NCBI GenBank assembly: GCA_961205875.1
Contig: OY540812.1
Coordinates: forward strand, 28,777,098 to 28,841,097
Reading direction: 5' to 3'
DNA length: 64,000 nucleotides
Origin: Sialis fuliginosa
Lineage: Eukaryota; Arthropoda; Insecta; Megaloptera; Sialidae
The translations under genes and the position numbers were made by a program. Below, in pieces: positions 44,672 through 56,275 of the stretch (positions are counted from its first letter, which is position 1; every line of letters starts with the position of its first letter). The notes under the pieces were generated by a model that did not search any database, was not told where the DNA came from, and saw nothing but the letters and a program-made list of their open reading frames with translations.

Positions 44672-45263
44672 GTCTTAAGGAGAAAACCCACTATGATGGG
44701 TAAAAAATCGATATTTTTAAAATCATTTTTTTAAAGTACCTACTTATATGCATTCAAAAATATCTCCATAAAATTTCAAGTCAAACTACTAAAAATGACC
44801 AATAAGATAGAGAAAGTAAAATATTATTTTTGATGAATAAATATGCATTAATTTTTTCAAACGGAAACTTAGAATTTTAATTTTTTTATCGAATATTTTC
44901 GTAATCTGAGATTTTTGAAAATTGGAAAATACTATTTTTTAAAGTCTATTTTTTGTCAAAAACTGCCATTTTGTCAAAATTCATTCTTTTTTAAAAACGA
45001 CTACATAGGTACTGACTAAGAAAATAATTTATTTATTTTTCATATGAACCACTATTATTGAATGTATGTACTATGTGGAGGCAATTTTTTAATGTATTTA
45101 TAACTTAATTTCAAGTTTTTTCTTATTTTTTTAAATTTGTATAATAAACATATTTCAAAGTACATAATATCTTTAATAACATAGCCTCAATCCGAAAATG
45201 ATTAATTAAATAAGAAAAAAAATCAATTTTGCAACCCATCACAGTGATGTTCCTCCTTAAGAC
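44672..45263. mobile_element. TIR element with GTCTTAAGGAG ends
   Basis: The left GTCTTAAGGAGAAAACCCAC, then TATGATGGGTAAAAAATCGAT, faces the right complement GTCTTAAGGAGGAACATCAC, then TGTGATGGGTTGCAAAATTGAT. The element is 592 bp and the interior AT-rich. Flanks do not match, so the superfamily is open. Confidence 0.68.
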
Positions 45264-45647
45264 GTCCATTAAAAACTATTAAGTAGCACAGCACATGGTC
45301 ACAGCCTACATGATCTCCTATGTCGCAACCTTACACCATCCCGCATGTGTAGAAGAAATGCGTTAAGGATCTGGTAGGCTCGGCCGGACATACCTCCGGG
45401 GAGACATCTGTTAGCGCTCGCTCGAACTACACTGTCCAGTTAGTTTCATTATACGGCTATACGTCATTACGTACAGATACCGTCTTCGCTTCGTTTGCTT
45501 TCCTCTGTGTGTCTTTTTTAGTAGGGAAGTGTTTTTAGATTTTTCGGTGCAGTGTTATTTTGCTGTTATCTGTGGTGGAAGTAATAAGCTTTTCAACAGA
45601 GACGGAACTGTTTGTATTTTGATGTGACTAGGGCTACACATTACATC
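45264..45647 (+). other. GC-richer unique stretch, weak gene-start candidate
   Basis: Words such as GGCTCGGCCGGACATACCTC and GCGCTCGCTCGAACTACACT make it stand out from its surroundings, and TCCAGTTAG near 45434 resembles an insect initiator. No donor of good quality, no frame. It ends at attacatc, the target site of the next element. I would not call a gene on this alone. Confidence 0.25.
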
Positions 45648-46230
45648 CAGGCCCGGATTTACCAAACAGGTAATGCAGGCAGATGCCTAGGGCGGAAAAT
45701 ATTTGGGGGAACTTAAAAAAAATTGATTTACCCGCGAGGAACGAGAACTTGACACTTGTGTCAATATTGGAACCAAGAATGTATGTAAGGTTAAATTAAG
45801 TTAGATTACTCGATCTGAGGATTTTCTGCCTATTTAGTTGGTTCACGTACCAACATAATAAGTGGAAAATCACCAAATTGAGAAAATAATTGATTTACAA
45901 AAGCGTATTACTTATATAATTATAGAGTTGAAACACTCGTATGTATTGATGTTTCCCTGATATCGAGTATTCGATAAGTATCGATACTAAAAATCATCTT
46001 ATATGCCCTACAGTGGGCAACAGTTATTGATAATTATAGTAAGTATAAGTGTTACACGTATTTTTATAAGAATTTTTTCCGACCAATGGGTTTCCAAAAA
46101 TCGACGCGAAATGAGCAATTTTCCTAAGGTGACAGTTCACGTTCTATTTTTATTAATCGTAGCAAAAAGATTGGAGGTGGGGGGAATTTCCAAACTGCCT
46201 AGGGGCGGCAAATTCTTAAATCCGGGCCTG
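45648..46230. mobile_element. hAT-type MITE with perfect 8-bp target duplication
   Basis: The ends CAGGCCCGGATTTACCAAAC and, on the complement, CAGGCCCGGATTTAAGAATT are followed by CCTAGGGCGG and its inverse CCGCCCCTAGG. The 8-bp duplication attacatc is perfect (45640-45647 and 46231-46238). The class is widespread among animal hAT elements. Frame 46003-46296 crosses the right end and is not a gene. Confidence 0.9.
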
Positions 46231-46239
46231 ATTACATCA

Positions 46240-46318
46240 TTACACACGAGACGAGATGAGATTTGGGTAAGTTTCGGTTTCAAATTTTACAACTGAAAGT
46301 CTCCTCTCGTACACGAAA
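46240..46318. repeat. Small CACGAGACGAGA inverted repeat, copy 2
   Basis: CACACGAGACGAGATGAGA is partly inverted in CTCCTCTCGTACACG. It lies directly beside the hAT duplication and is related to 17742-17855. Confidence 0.45.
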
Positions 46319-47061
46319 CCGAGACCGGAAAAGTATCAGTGTCGTGTTAATTTATTTTTCTTAAGAAATATTTTTTCCATTTATAATTAACAATGAAATT
46401 TTTCAATATAGTCAATCTTATATATTTTACTTTAATTAATTAATTTTTTTAATGAAAATCGACGTATCTTACGAAGGTAAAAGGGTCACCACCCCCAACC
46501 TATGATTATTAAAAAAATTCTAATTACAGTTTCTGTTAACTAATACGTATAATAACAACTAACTAAACTTTCATCAAAATTAAAAATGGTGCAACATCTA
46601 CTTTTTTACAAATTTGATTATAAAGCCGGGAATGACTCCGTTATAATATACCTATACGTATCTACTAAAAAAAAGTTACGAACATTTTTTTTGGCAACCT
46701 TCAGAATTTCATTCTTTACATCTTTCTGAATGAAAATCATCAACTCTTATGAATCCTAACTTTTTTTGAAACGGATTGTTTCTTGGCGTCCGGTCTATCA
46801 AAGGTTAATTTCAAATAGTAAATTTTTATTATTTATTAATGTTACTCTGTATAACTGAGACTCGACGAGACATACGTATATTTTCTATTTTTTTTTAACT
46901 ATCAATTACGCATTTTTCACATTTTTTACTTTTTACATATCGTATCTCAATTTTTTTTTTAAATATCAATTTTTGTGAAACAAACAATTTATTTATGACT
47001 GAGGGTGGGGGGAGGATATATTACCTTGCCGTAGTAAATTTATAAACCTACCTCTAGCTAC
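46319..47061. other. AT-rich sequence without a recognisable gene
   Basis: Featureless apart from short G-rich and T-rich tracts (GGGTGGGGGGAGG near 47003). No inverted ends. Confidence 0.45.
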
Positions 47062-47480
47062 CAGTACCGGCGTTAGAGGTCAGGAAAGTTTAAGCGACTG
47101 AACACGGAGCACCAAATTAGGAAGGACGGCGTACAACTATTTTTTTAAATTTTCATTATACATTTGTATAACTATATTATTAGAGTAATAAATCGTATTT
47201 TTAACCAACTTCAAAAAAGGAGTATGTTCTCAATTCGACATTATATATGTATTTTTATGTATGTTCGGACATAACTCCGATAAATGCACCGATTTGGACG
47301 ATTATAAAATTATTAATAAAAAAAAATTTTAAAAAAAATAACCTCAAAAACTGTTTTTTATTATTATATAGGTACTTTAGGATTTTTTTTAAGTCGGGTT
47401 TTATTTTTATTTTTTTATGCCTTAATGTGGGGGGGAGGTAAATATCGCCTAGGGTAAAAGACTCGCTAAAACCGGTCCTG
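47062..47480. mobile_element. hAT-type MITE, CAGTACCGGC/CAGGACCGGT ends
   Basis: The ends CAGTACCGGCGTTAGAG and, on the complement, CAGGACCGGTTTTAGCGAG are flanked by ctagctac (47054-47061) and ctagttac (47481-47488), an 8-bp duplication with one change. Length 419 bp. The interior includes AACCAACTTCAAAAAAGGAG and ATGTTCGGACATAACTCCG, a dispersed insect repeat. Frames on both strands here are incidental. Confidence 0.85.
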
Positions 47481-47488
47481 CTAGTTAC

Positions 47489-49644
47489 GAACATAACTTT
47501 TACAAAGCCCATTTAAATTACTCCCACTAAATAAAATGAATATATACAATAACTTATACGAAGAAAGCATAAACAGGAAAATTGTACCTACACAGTATAA
47601 AGTTGTTTATGGAATTATACTTTTCAAACTGTATATATAACAATTAATAATTATTCATTTTATTATGTTCCTTAAGGATATATTTTGTAGATAAATCATT
47701 CACGAAAACAAATTAAAAAGACAAACGCACACCGAAATTGCTGAATCAAGGATATTTATTTACGTTTGTTACGGATTTTAATTACTCCAATGTCATATAA
47801 AATTTATTTGTTTTGAGAAATGAATAATTCATTTACATCTTAATATGGTTGTTATTACACTGCATATTTATTTTATGGAGTTATTAGAGAGATAAAAATA
47901 AATAGCGTTCATCCATTATCGATTATAAGGTACAAAAAAATATTAACTTATGTATTAATTTAATTTTGAAGATTTATTATTTTTTATTATTATTTCTTTA
48001 TTATTATTTATTATTATTTTGATATAATGGTAGCATCATGCTCCACCTTTATTTTATACAGATTGTCCGTTCAGAAACTATAATACTTAAAAAATTCATA
48101 AATACAAAACTTTACTTTTTTAAATAGAACATCCTATATTTTTGTATCTTATATTAAAATAATCACGTAGCATGTTTTCTAGTTCTTCAAAATCAATAAA
48201 TTCTCATCTATTTCCATCTGGCTTCAATCTTGTAAAGACATTTATCTTATAACAAAATGCAGTATGTGTAGATAAAAATATGAATCCACGCCGTTCAGTT
48301 TTTCTGCAATGATAAAAGATAAAAGTAATAAATCACGAAATTTTTTGCAATAAAAACAGTCAATAAAATTAAAATAAGTTTTTACCTAAATCTTTCAATA
48401 TTTATAGCCAAAGGGAGGAAAAATTTAGCCCTTTTAATGAAAAAACTGCACACATAAAATAAAACTTTTTTGCGGTTGCAGTGACATTCATTTATATAAT
48501 GTTTCAACGAAATGACATATTATTTTAAATAAAGAAATAAGTATTTTTCACTAAAATATCAGTTAATTTTTAATTAAAAAGGACTCTTACTTTTATTTAT
48601 TGACTTTAATTGACTAATATATACAAAAAAAAAAATTGTTGGTATCAGGCAAATTAAAATAAATCCGTGATAAATGTACTATTTAAATCAGAAAAACCAA
48701 TTTTATATGGTTTATATATTGAAATATATAAATATTATATATTGAAATACTCGTAAATAAATATACATATTGAGTATGTAAACATTACACGTGACATCAC
48801 ACGCGTGTCAAACTGTAGATCTCAATTAGTAGAATATGACACTATTTTTATATTTTACTAAAATGCACCTGTAAGTGGTTCCAAACAGTTCACGTACTTC
48901 GGAACCCTTATGGCATACACCCGTGTATGTTTTGAGCGAATTTTTTTACTTACGCAGCTAAGTTATTTACTGCTCAACTCTTTTGAGTGATCGCATGATT
49001 ATCTATACCCCATAGCGCTTCTGAGATTTCAAGGAACATGATGGTGCAGGTTTCATCAAAATCGGTCCAGTAATTTTCAAATGATAATAATTTTAAAAAT
49101 TATATAGATCCAATCCAACACACTCCAGCTTTGTGTACTTTAAATAGCACCCCCTTCTTATAACTAGTTTTTCAATTATTTCTAAATTTTCTAATACCTG
49201 CATTTACAATCATCGCACGATTCAATGCACCGTAATAATTTATAAATGCAATTTTGTGGTAACGTTTTCAAATTCCGCGCGCCTTTTCTACATAAATCAT
49301 ATACGGCCAACCGCAATGCTAGCGCTGCCACAATTTAATAACTAGGTATGCTATCATCCAAGTGAGCTGCGTAATATTGAATTAGGAATAAGAGGAACGG
49401 CAACTAGATATATGTACATACAAATCGTATTGACGCATCAACCCCTACATAGGAACGGGCACCAGTTTATAGCTTTATGTTTATAAATAGTCAATTAATT
49501 TTCTTTCATCTTAAAATTATTATATAATTTATCATTGGGAAGTGTGACTTTTTAACAAAAGTACTAAAGTACCACACATTTCTATATATAAGTCACAGGT
49601 AAATTATTGAATTGAGCCAAGAAATCCTTGTTTTATTATATCAA
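47489..49644. other. AT-rich region; one fragment of the 54680 array family
   Basis: The stretch 48795-48950 (GTAGATCTCAATTAGTAGAA, CACGTACTTCGGAACCCTTA, GGCATACACCCGTGTATG) matches the last unit and tail of the array at 55370-55540. The stretch 48960-49140 (AAAATCGGTCCAGTAATTTT) is a LINE-like repeat scrap. No gene. Confidence 0.5.
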
Positions 49645-49781
49645 AAACAATATTTTCTGAATATAAGAATATACTCAATCCAACTATATTATTTTTTCTC
49701 TTTGAAGCAATATTATCGTACGAAACCAATAAAATAGTTGAATTAAGAGTATATTCTAATATTAAAAAATATTGTTTCCGT
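49645..49781. repeat. Hairpin with ~50-bp arms
   Basis: AAACAATATTTTCTGAATAT, AAGAATATACTCAATCC and AACTATATTATT are inverted at 49725-49780. The loop is ~35 bases. Adjacent to the left end of the next element; it may belong to the same larger structure, since TTGAGCCAAG at 49612 is inverted as CTTGGCTCAA at 50328. Confidence 0.65.
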
Positions 49782-50311
49782 TATAAGGTATTAGCACCAG
49801 TCTTGGATATGACCCCAGTATTGACTATTTTTAAATTAAATGTACTGAATTAGAAATATTTGTTGATATTTTATTACATTTAACTGTCTTACAGCGTGAT
49901 TTGATGACAATCGGCCAATAGTTGTCAAAATGGTGGATATTAAAACTAATTATTATATATTTATTTATTTATTATTATATTATCATAGCAACTGCTTTTA
50001 CATTGTTTCAAATTTGACGATTCTTTCTTTTATATCTTTTGTGTCTTTGTACTTATCATTTTGTAATCATTAGCAAGTGTCCGTCACTGCGTGCTCATTA
50101 CTGGTTTTACTTCATTCATTACTGGAGAAAAAACATAAACAAAATAAAAGGTTATAATTTCAAAAAACAAACTATATTTGCGGACTTTGGTAATTGATTA
50201 AATAAAGAGTTATTTGTTTTATTAGTAACATGAGTTCATGAGAATTACAAAAAAGAAGCCCGTCAATCACAAAAACAGTAAACTTTGCTCTGTTGATGCC
50301 AGTACCTTATA
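49782..50311. mobile_element. CTGGCACCAGTCTT-family element, uninterrupted copy
   Basis: The left TATAAGGTATTAGCACCAGT faces the right complement TATAAGGTACTGGCATCAAC. About 530 bp. Internal words TTTGATGACAATCG, TTTACATTGTTTCAAA and GGACTTTGGTAAT align with 34573-36869 and give the empty site for its hAT insertion. A right-half copy is at 57005-57230. No target duplication identified. Confidence 0.7.
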
Positions 50312-51059
50312 TAAAATAAAAATTACTTGGCTCAAGTCAATGTTTCTACTCGTGTACCATAGAGCAGGGATGACTAACCTCCCAATCTTCTAAAATTTGA
50401 AATGGTATTATTGACTTCAGTGTTTGTTTCTGCAATATACTTACATTATACACTTTCAGCAGCTTGTAGATAACAAGATATTATTGACAAAATGATAATT
50501 TACAAATAATTTATTTCACAAGATTCATTTATTGCTAATTCATGTAATCTATAATCTAATCGTAAGTATCTTTTCAATGTGCAGATAAAATTGATCGAGA
50601 CAGCTTAGGAAAACCACACACAGCACTCTAGATTTATTTTTAATACAAGGTAATAAATTCTCATATATCTCAAATTTTTATAACACTTTATAAACTGTAC
50701 ATTCTAGAATCGTCGATGATGTCACTTTTCAATGGCCGGACTTATTGTTGTTTTTTATCTATTTTCAAAGCGCGCTATTTTTCAGTGCGGGATTATTGCT
50801 GTCTTTTATAAAATGCTTTTCAGTCATTTTGAATGATGATCGTTTAGTGAGAATGTAACTTTTATTTAAAAAATAAAAGTATTCACGTATTATGAAAAGT
50901 GACATTAATGGTCGGTTTTAATAAACAAATATATAACTATCTGCCACTATTTAATTACTCTGAAGACAACTCTTTTAAATCGTGGTGACATTTAATTTTA
51001 GCTATTTGGATAAATATATGTAGCTAGGGGTTGGCGAAACCGGGCCTTGTCAAGGGACA
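50312..51059. other. AT-rich sequence without a recognisable gene
   Basis: GCAGGGATGACTAACC near 50366 resembles a hAT end but lacks a partner. Nothing else is assignable. Confidence 0.4.
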
Positions 51060-51320
51060 AATGAGCAAAGTATATTCTGGTGTATTTTCTGTCATAAAAT
51101 CAACTCAAGAATACATTAAAAAACAAAGAAAGTTGTGTGTACCTAACCCACATAAGCGCACGGTTGAAATGAAACTTATTAAATATATAAAGTAGACAGT
51201 TATTAAATTTACAACTAAAATGAATATTTTAACACAAAAATCGTAAACAAAACACGTATCTTGACACTAACGTTAACTGACGTGTACACATTTATCCATC
51301 TTTTCTTATACATTTATTCA

Positions 51321-51360
<40 letters not shown>

Positions 51361-51440
51361 GCATAACTGACGTACGACTGTCGCTTGTACACATGCGCTG
51401 TTCATTTACTCATCTCACTCACGCATAACCGACGTCAAGT
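51060..51440 (-). repeat. Dispersed repeat shared with 59150-59340
   Basis: The complement shares AAGTTTCATTTCAACCGTG, TGAGTGAGATGAGTAA and GATGAATAAATGTATAAGAA with 59150-59340 in order. It contains the TC/CA microsatellite at 51320-51361. No ends found. Confidence 0.55.
51320..51361. repeat. (TC)n(AC)n microsatellite
   Basis: Roughly twelve TC dinucleotides are followed directly by about nine AC/CA dinucleotides. Confidence 0.95.
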
Positions 51441-51579
51441 CAAGATCATTTCAATTCATTAATCTCGCTAAAGAAGTATTCACTTCAAAAATACTAAATC
51501 AACACCGATGATCCCACTGGGCCCCATACACCCTTGATCTAAATAATTATTGCTTGATACTGAAAATCGATAACGCTTA
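51441..51579. other. Short unique stretch with the AAGAAGTAT motif
   Basis: TCGCTAAAGAAGTATTCACT at about 51468 resembles the inner and outer motif of the 1027-3951 element (CTAAAGAAGTATAACTTC). Confidence 0.35.
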
Positions 51580-52166
51580 TCCATACTAGTCCATACTAAT
51601 ATTATAAATGCGAAAGTGTGTATGTCTGTCCAGTGGCGTAGCGTGGGGGGGGGGGGCAGGGGGGGTTATCATGCCCCGGGCGCTACTTACAAAAGGGCGC
51701 CAAATGGCTCTGAACCTTTTGAATCGCATAGCATAAACACAATTTCAGAATATGCAACTGAAGACCTTTTTTTTTTTTTAGTCGTGAAAATGTAGAATGT
51801 TTTTAACTAATAAGAATAGAGAAATTAAAAACTGAAAACTTTTTTTTTTTTTTTAGTCGCCAATTTCAATTCAAAATTTATTATAAAATTATTATTTTTT
51901 TAAAATTATTTTTGGGGGCGCCAAAAAGACATCGTGCCCCGGGCGCCAATTATGCTTGCTACGCCACTGTGTCTGTCTCTCTATCTGTCTCTCTGTCTGT
52001 TTGTTACCTTTTCACCATTTATATGGTGAATTTTTTTTAGTAATAAATATTTCACCCCTTGTCACATATGAAGGGTTGTAATTAGTTTTATTCGATCCAG
52101 CGGAAAAAATATCATGGGGATGGGGGTTTCGAAATCCACGCGAGCAAAGTCGCGGGTAGCAGCTAG
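51580..52166 (+). mobile_element. Helitron-like element carrying a hAT MITE
   Basis: The 5' side reads TCCATACTAATATTATAAAT (TC at 51590, or at 51580 after an A). The 3' side reads ACGCGAGCAAAGTCGCGGGT, then AGCAGCTAG, followed by T. The CGCG...CGCG stem before CTAG parallels 18225-18890. These 5' and 3' words are among the commonest insect dispersed repeats. The middle is a CTGTCTGTC microsatellite and an RTE/Helitron-style unit, interrupted at 51631-51969. Confidence 0.5.
51631..51969. mobile_element. hAT-type MITE with perfect 8-bp target duplication
   Basis: The element is 339 bp. Its ends are CAGTGGCGTAGC on both sides (the right as complement). The duplication tgtctgtc is perfect (51623-51630 and 51970-51977), inside the microsatellite of the Helitron-like host. 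Subterminal inverted blocks TGCCCCGGGCGC occur on both sides. CAGTGGCGTAGC is a familiar hAT terminus. Because the target is itself a CTGT repeat, the duplication alone would be weak, but the terminal structure supports it. Confidence 0.88.
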
Positions 52167-52360
52167 TTAATAATAAACCGATTATCGAATTTCATAACTC
52201 AATCACAATGGGTTCTCAAAATATTAAATAAAAACTCATTTTGAACAAAATCCTTAGAGCGCTATAACTCCCTTGCGAAAAATTTCTGGACACATTTTAC
52301 ATAAAGTTTTTTGCTTAAAATAACTTCATCGATCTATTGTCATGAATCATCCTGTATAAT
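52167..52360 (-). mobile_element. 3' fragment of the TA-flanked MITE family
   Basis: AAACCGATTATCGAATTTCA, CACAATGGGTTCTCAAAATA and GAATCATCCTGTATA follow the complement of 43522-43700 (and 36060-36230). Cut on its left by the Helitron-like element. Confidence 0.65.
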
Positions 52361-52491
52361 GGCGTGTTTACACCAAAAAGACAAACCACAACACAGTATT
52401 TTTTGACAAACAAAACAAAACCTATACATGTTTAAATACGAATTGTTTTAAAAACACCGTGTTGCTGTTTTGTCTTTTTGGTGTAAGCACA
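52361..52491. mobile_element. Small MITE with GTTTACACCAAAAAGAC ends, copy 2
   Basis: The left GGCGTGTTTACACCAAAAAG and the right complement TGTGCTTACACCAAAAAG bracket 131 bp. The flanks share gtataat (52354-52360 and 52492-52498). Same family as 26841-26981. Confidence 0.75.
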
Positions 52492-52679
52492 GTATAATAC
52501 GACAATATCTCCCAGCTAGCGATTATTTATAAGTAGGTACATGGATAAAAATGAAGCTTGCAATATATACAAAAGCTCGACCATTTTTACAATTTACTAT
52601 CAGTATTGCAATAATTTACACATATTGTATGTTTAAATAAAAGACATAATTACTTCCATGTTCTGAAAGAAATGGAAGT

Positions 52680-53225
52680 ATTGTAATACCATCGAAAATC
52701 GTGTCCGAGAAAATGACAAATTCTGATTGTACTAACTTCAAAACGTAAAGAAAAGTTAATTTCCGCATGGCGGCTGTGCGTGTGTCTGTGTGTCCGTGTG
52801 TCTGTAGATTTTTTTTTCGTTCACGATAACTACCGTAAAAATGTACCGATCTGAATTATTTTTGGGGATAATGTTTGTCTCAGTGAGTACTCCAGACCTA
52901 TTGATTTTGGTGGAAATCGGATCAGGGGTTTTGGAAATATTAGAAAATTTGTAACTTTTATCGTCTAAAAAGTGAACGTTGCGAGTATTAACTCACCAAT
53001 TTTGATAAAACTTGGTATGTTTGTAGTTCAATTGAACCTAAGGGACATTTATTATTTGTACGTGCCTAAACAGCCATTAAAGGGGTGAAAAACACATTTA
53101 AAATTTGAATTTTAAATACTAATTAATCTCATTAATTCATGTTGCCATGGAAACAAATGCAACTAAATTCAAATTGTCAAATTAGTTGTTCTTCGAATGT
53201 GTATTATGTTTTTGATATTAGAACA
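52680..53225 (-). repeat. Dispersed repeat with 'ggttcaatt', copy 3 of 3
   Basis: This is the reverse orientation of 40245-40760: GACCTATTGATTTTGGTGG, AAAGTGAACGTTGCGAGTAT, CAATTGAACCTAAGGGACAT and ACGTGCCTAAACAGCC. A GTGCGTGTGTCTGTGTGTCC microsatellite lies at 52776. Function unknown; no frame. Confidence 0.7.
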
Positions 53226-53918
53226 TTAGAAAACTAATATTTATATATAAATGGCAATAACTGCTGTAACCGTCGTAAGTATATATGTTTTTTATGTATT
53301 ACGAAATTTATATTCATAATAGTAGGTTATATAAATAAAATATTTAAAAAAAATTATATTTAAAAATTAGGTATTTAAAAAGATAAAAAGAACATGGAAG
53401 TCATGTATGGTTCTCCATACCGATATTTTTTTTCTAAAATTTTAGTCCCAGTTTTGTCCGTGTGTTGCTCTGCCCGTCCGCACCACTGGTACTCGCAATT
53501 ACAACAAACAATCACGATGATTGCAGATAACGCCATCTATATGTGTGTGTGTGCACTAAACAGTAAACAGTCTTCGAGTTCGTTCCGGAATTGAATCAAA
53601 ATCCTCTACACTTGCACTGTGGTCTTGTTGTTCAAAGACTGTCGCGTGCTAAGCTCGTGTCGGTACAAACTTGTTCTGCTTTATCGGCTATTGATTATAT
53701 TGTTTGTTTTGTTTTCGCCTTAATGACAGTTTACAGAAATTACTTCGCTGCTTAGAAATGTACTTAAACTGATTTTAATTATACATTTATCCCTAGGCTT
53801 ACGCGGTGCCCTATTTACGTGGTTAAGAAAAAACTTTTTTTTTTTAAATGTGTAGGGAGAGATGGAGAGGATTCATACACTGGGAACCCTGGGAACGTTC
53901 ATACAGATGGATTAATAA
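53226..53918. other. Mostly AT-rich; GC-richer patch without a gene call
   Basis: The stretch 53450-53680 is less AT-rich (TGCCCGTCCGCACCACTGGT, TGCTAAGCTCGTGTCGG), and frame 53394-53594 crosses it, but I see no motif, no initiator with downstream element and no convincing donor. Confidence 0.35.
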
Positions 53919-54250
53919 TGTCCGGTAATATAAAGGAGCTAACAAAATTTTCTAGCTAGCAATTACTTTCAAATGGGGTATTAATTCTGTACTAGTATCT
54001 ATGGATTAGTTATGGAATTTAGAGCAGTGACACTTCAACTAATTGTAACACAGTTGACATCTTTGACCGTACAAAATAATTTTCATAACATCACCACTGT
54101 TTTAATACCGTTTGTATTTACCTACAACGCGTGCGCGAAACTTGTCAAAGTCATCAACAAACTCCAAAAAAACTGTCATATAAGTTTGATATCTCAGTTG
54201 AAAGTGCTTGCTAGCTAACAAATTTGTTAGGTCCTTTATGATACCGGACA
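53919..54250. mobile_element. 332-bp MITE with TAA target duplication
   Basis: The ends TGTCCGGTAATATAAAGGAG and, on the complement, TGTCCGGTATCATAAAGGAC continue into CTAACAAA and GCTAGCAA. Both flanks are TAA (53916-53918 and 54251-54253). A 3-bp TAA duplication is typical of PIF/Harbinger MITEs. Copies: 8793-8935 and, reversed, 56083-56165. Frames 54012-54218 and 54102-54320 are incidental. Confidence 0.78.
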
Positions 54251-54253
54251 TAA

Positions 54254-54679
54254 GTGTACTAACGTAACTACGAAAATATGTGTAACACCAATAGATGGTA
54301 CTGATCACCCGCCACAACATATCAACAGTTTAAATCTTTAAATTGTCATCTTGATGGTAATTTTCATTAATTTTCATTTTCAATGTGTGAAAGTAATTTT
54401 GGTGCGTTGTCGAAAATATTTCAAAAACAGTAACAAATTGTGTTATTTTGAATAGATTAGTGTTATTTTCGTTTTTCTATATTTCCAATCTTTTCAAAAC
54501 ATAAATATTTTATAAAATTTTCATCCGGGAAGCGTTTATACAATAAAAACGGGGAGGTTTTATAATGTATAATACTGATGGAACCATCCGATCTTCTCAT
54601 TTGTATTGATCTGATGATCGACCAACGTCTTTTATTATCGTCTATAAGGAGTTAAAGCTAGGTTAAAAAAAATTTTTTT
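54254..54679. other. AT-rich sequence without a recognisable gene
   Basis: Plain AT-rich DNA with no inverted repeat and no frame. Confidence 0.45.
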
Positions 54680-55540
54680 TATACCACGGCATGTGGCACG
54701 TTAAAATGTATAACCAAATAAGCGAAATTTGACTCTTTTTCTATTTTTTTTTTAAATCAAAAATGGTGCCTCTAGGGACTTTAAAGCAAATCCAAAAAAA
54801 AAAAAAAAACTGTATACCAAGACGTGTGGCATGTCAAAATGTACATCTCAATTAGTAGAATTTGACCATATTTTTTATTTTTTTTTCTAACTTAAAAATG
54901 GCGCCTGTAGGGGGTTAAAAGCAGTATTTTATGTTGTCCCCTCCCCCTCTAACTCTGTAACTACCGGCTAAAAAAAAATTGGTAACGAGGTTTTGGTGGG
55001 ATTACCAACGACAAATACTAAAGTCAACAATATAATTTTAAATTTTGGAATAATATGGAGAGGTGTGATAGAATTTTAAATTTTTATTTTCATATCTAGG
55101 CATGTGGGATGTCAAAATGTACATCTCAATTAGTAGAACATGACTATATTTTTTTTTTCTAACTCAAAAATGGCGCCTATAGGGGGCTAAAAGCATTGTT
55201 TACATGTCCCCGCCATCTATATCTTTGTAACTACTGGTTCAAAAAATCTGAAAAAATTTTGGTAACGAGGCTTTGGTAGGACTAGCAACGACAAATACTA
55301 AAGTTAACAATATAATTTTAAATTTTGGAATTATAGGGAGGGGCGTCATAGAATTTTTTATTTTGATATCTAGGCAAGTGGGGTGTCAAAATATAGATCT
55401 CAATTAGTAGAACTTGACACTTTTATATATTTTTTTCTAACTTAAAAATGCACCTGTGGTTACAAACATTCCACGTAGTACGTACTTCGGAACCCTTATG
55501 GCACACACTCGTGTATGTCTTGCCCGAATTATTATATTAT
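54680..55540 (+). repeat. Satellite-like array, about 278-bp period, with a common repeat tail
   Basis: Unit starts lie at about 54685 (diverged, short), 54822, 55100 and 55376. They share GTGGNATGTCAAAATGTACA, TCTCAATTAGTAGAA, AAAATGGCGCCT, TTTGGTAGGACTAGCAACGA (with changes) and CAATATAATTTTAAATTTTG. Steps between the last three are 278 and 276 bp. The tail (55450-55540: ACGTACTTCGGAACCCTTAT, GGCACACACTCGTGTATG) also occurs at 48870-48940. The CGGAACCCT tail resembles 3' ends of insect LINEs. No protein is seen. Confidence 0.8.
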
Positions 55541-56082
55541 GTACAAAGGACCAAACTTCCAGTAAAAACAACTTGAGTGTTTATTTTTTAATGTTTCTAT
55601 TAAAAATGTACGAACCCTCCCCAACTCACACTACTCCAAATCAAACATATTTGATATCACTCGTATAGCGGGCGATGTACCTATAACTGCATGAGTCAAT
55701 GACATATTCCCAATTCCTGCAATTAACCTAGAACTGGATCCCATCCAATACAGTGTGTTCTGAGTTGCTTTTTGGAGTGCTCGATTTACGCGATACTTCC
55801 TGGAACCTATCTACCGCCCAAATTAAGAGATGAGTGTATGTGTTTGCTTTAAAACGAAACTAATTAAATGTGTTGGTTTTCTTTAAGAAAACTCCGGAAA
55901 CTGCTTTTCTTTTAAACGAATATCTACAGTTTTTCTGAATTCAAGATAAGAAACATAGCCACTCGATCTTCCTTGTTTTAAATGGTATTAAAACAATGAT
56001 GATATATGTACATATACGAAAAATAACTTGTATAATAAGAGTTACCAACTGTGTCTTATTGTTAGTAAATTCAAGTATCACT
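55541..56082. other. AT-rich sequence without a recognisable gene
   Basis: Frame 55456-55668 crosses the array tail and lacks motifs. No RNA gene. Confidence 0.4.
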
Positions 56083-56165
56083 GTTCAACAAATCCATAAA
56101 GAATATCACGAATAAATACCCCGTTTAAAGTGCTTGCCAACCAGCAAATTTTATTCAATTTCTTT
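56083..56165 (-). mobile_element. Reversed fragment of the 53919-54250 MITE family
   Basis: CAACAAATCCATAAAGAATA, AATACCCCGTTTAAAGTGCT and TGCCAACCAGCAAATTTTAT match the complement of 8815-8890. Confidence 0.55.
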
Positions 56166-56275
56166 ACAAGATATAATTGTGTTTGTGCCAAAATAAAGTG
56201 GCGGTCAATATTTTGTGAGAAATTTAATTTTTTGTTGGTAGTACCTACCCACTACCCAAGGTTAGTAAATGCACA

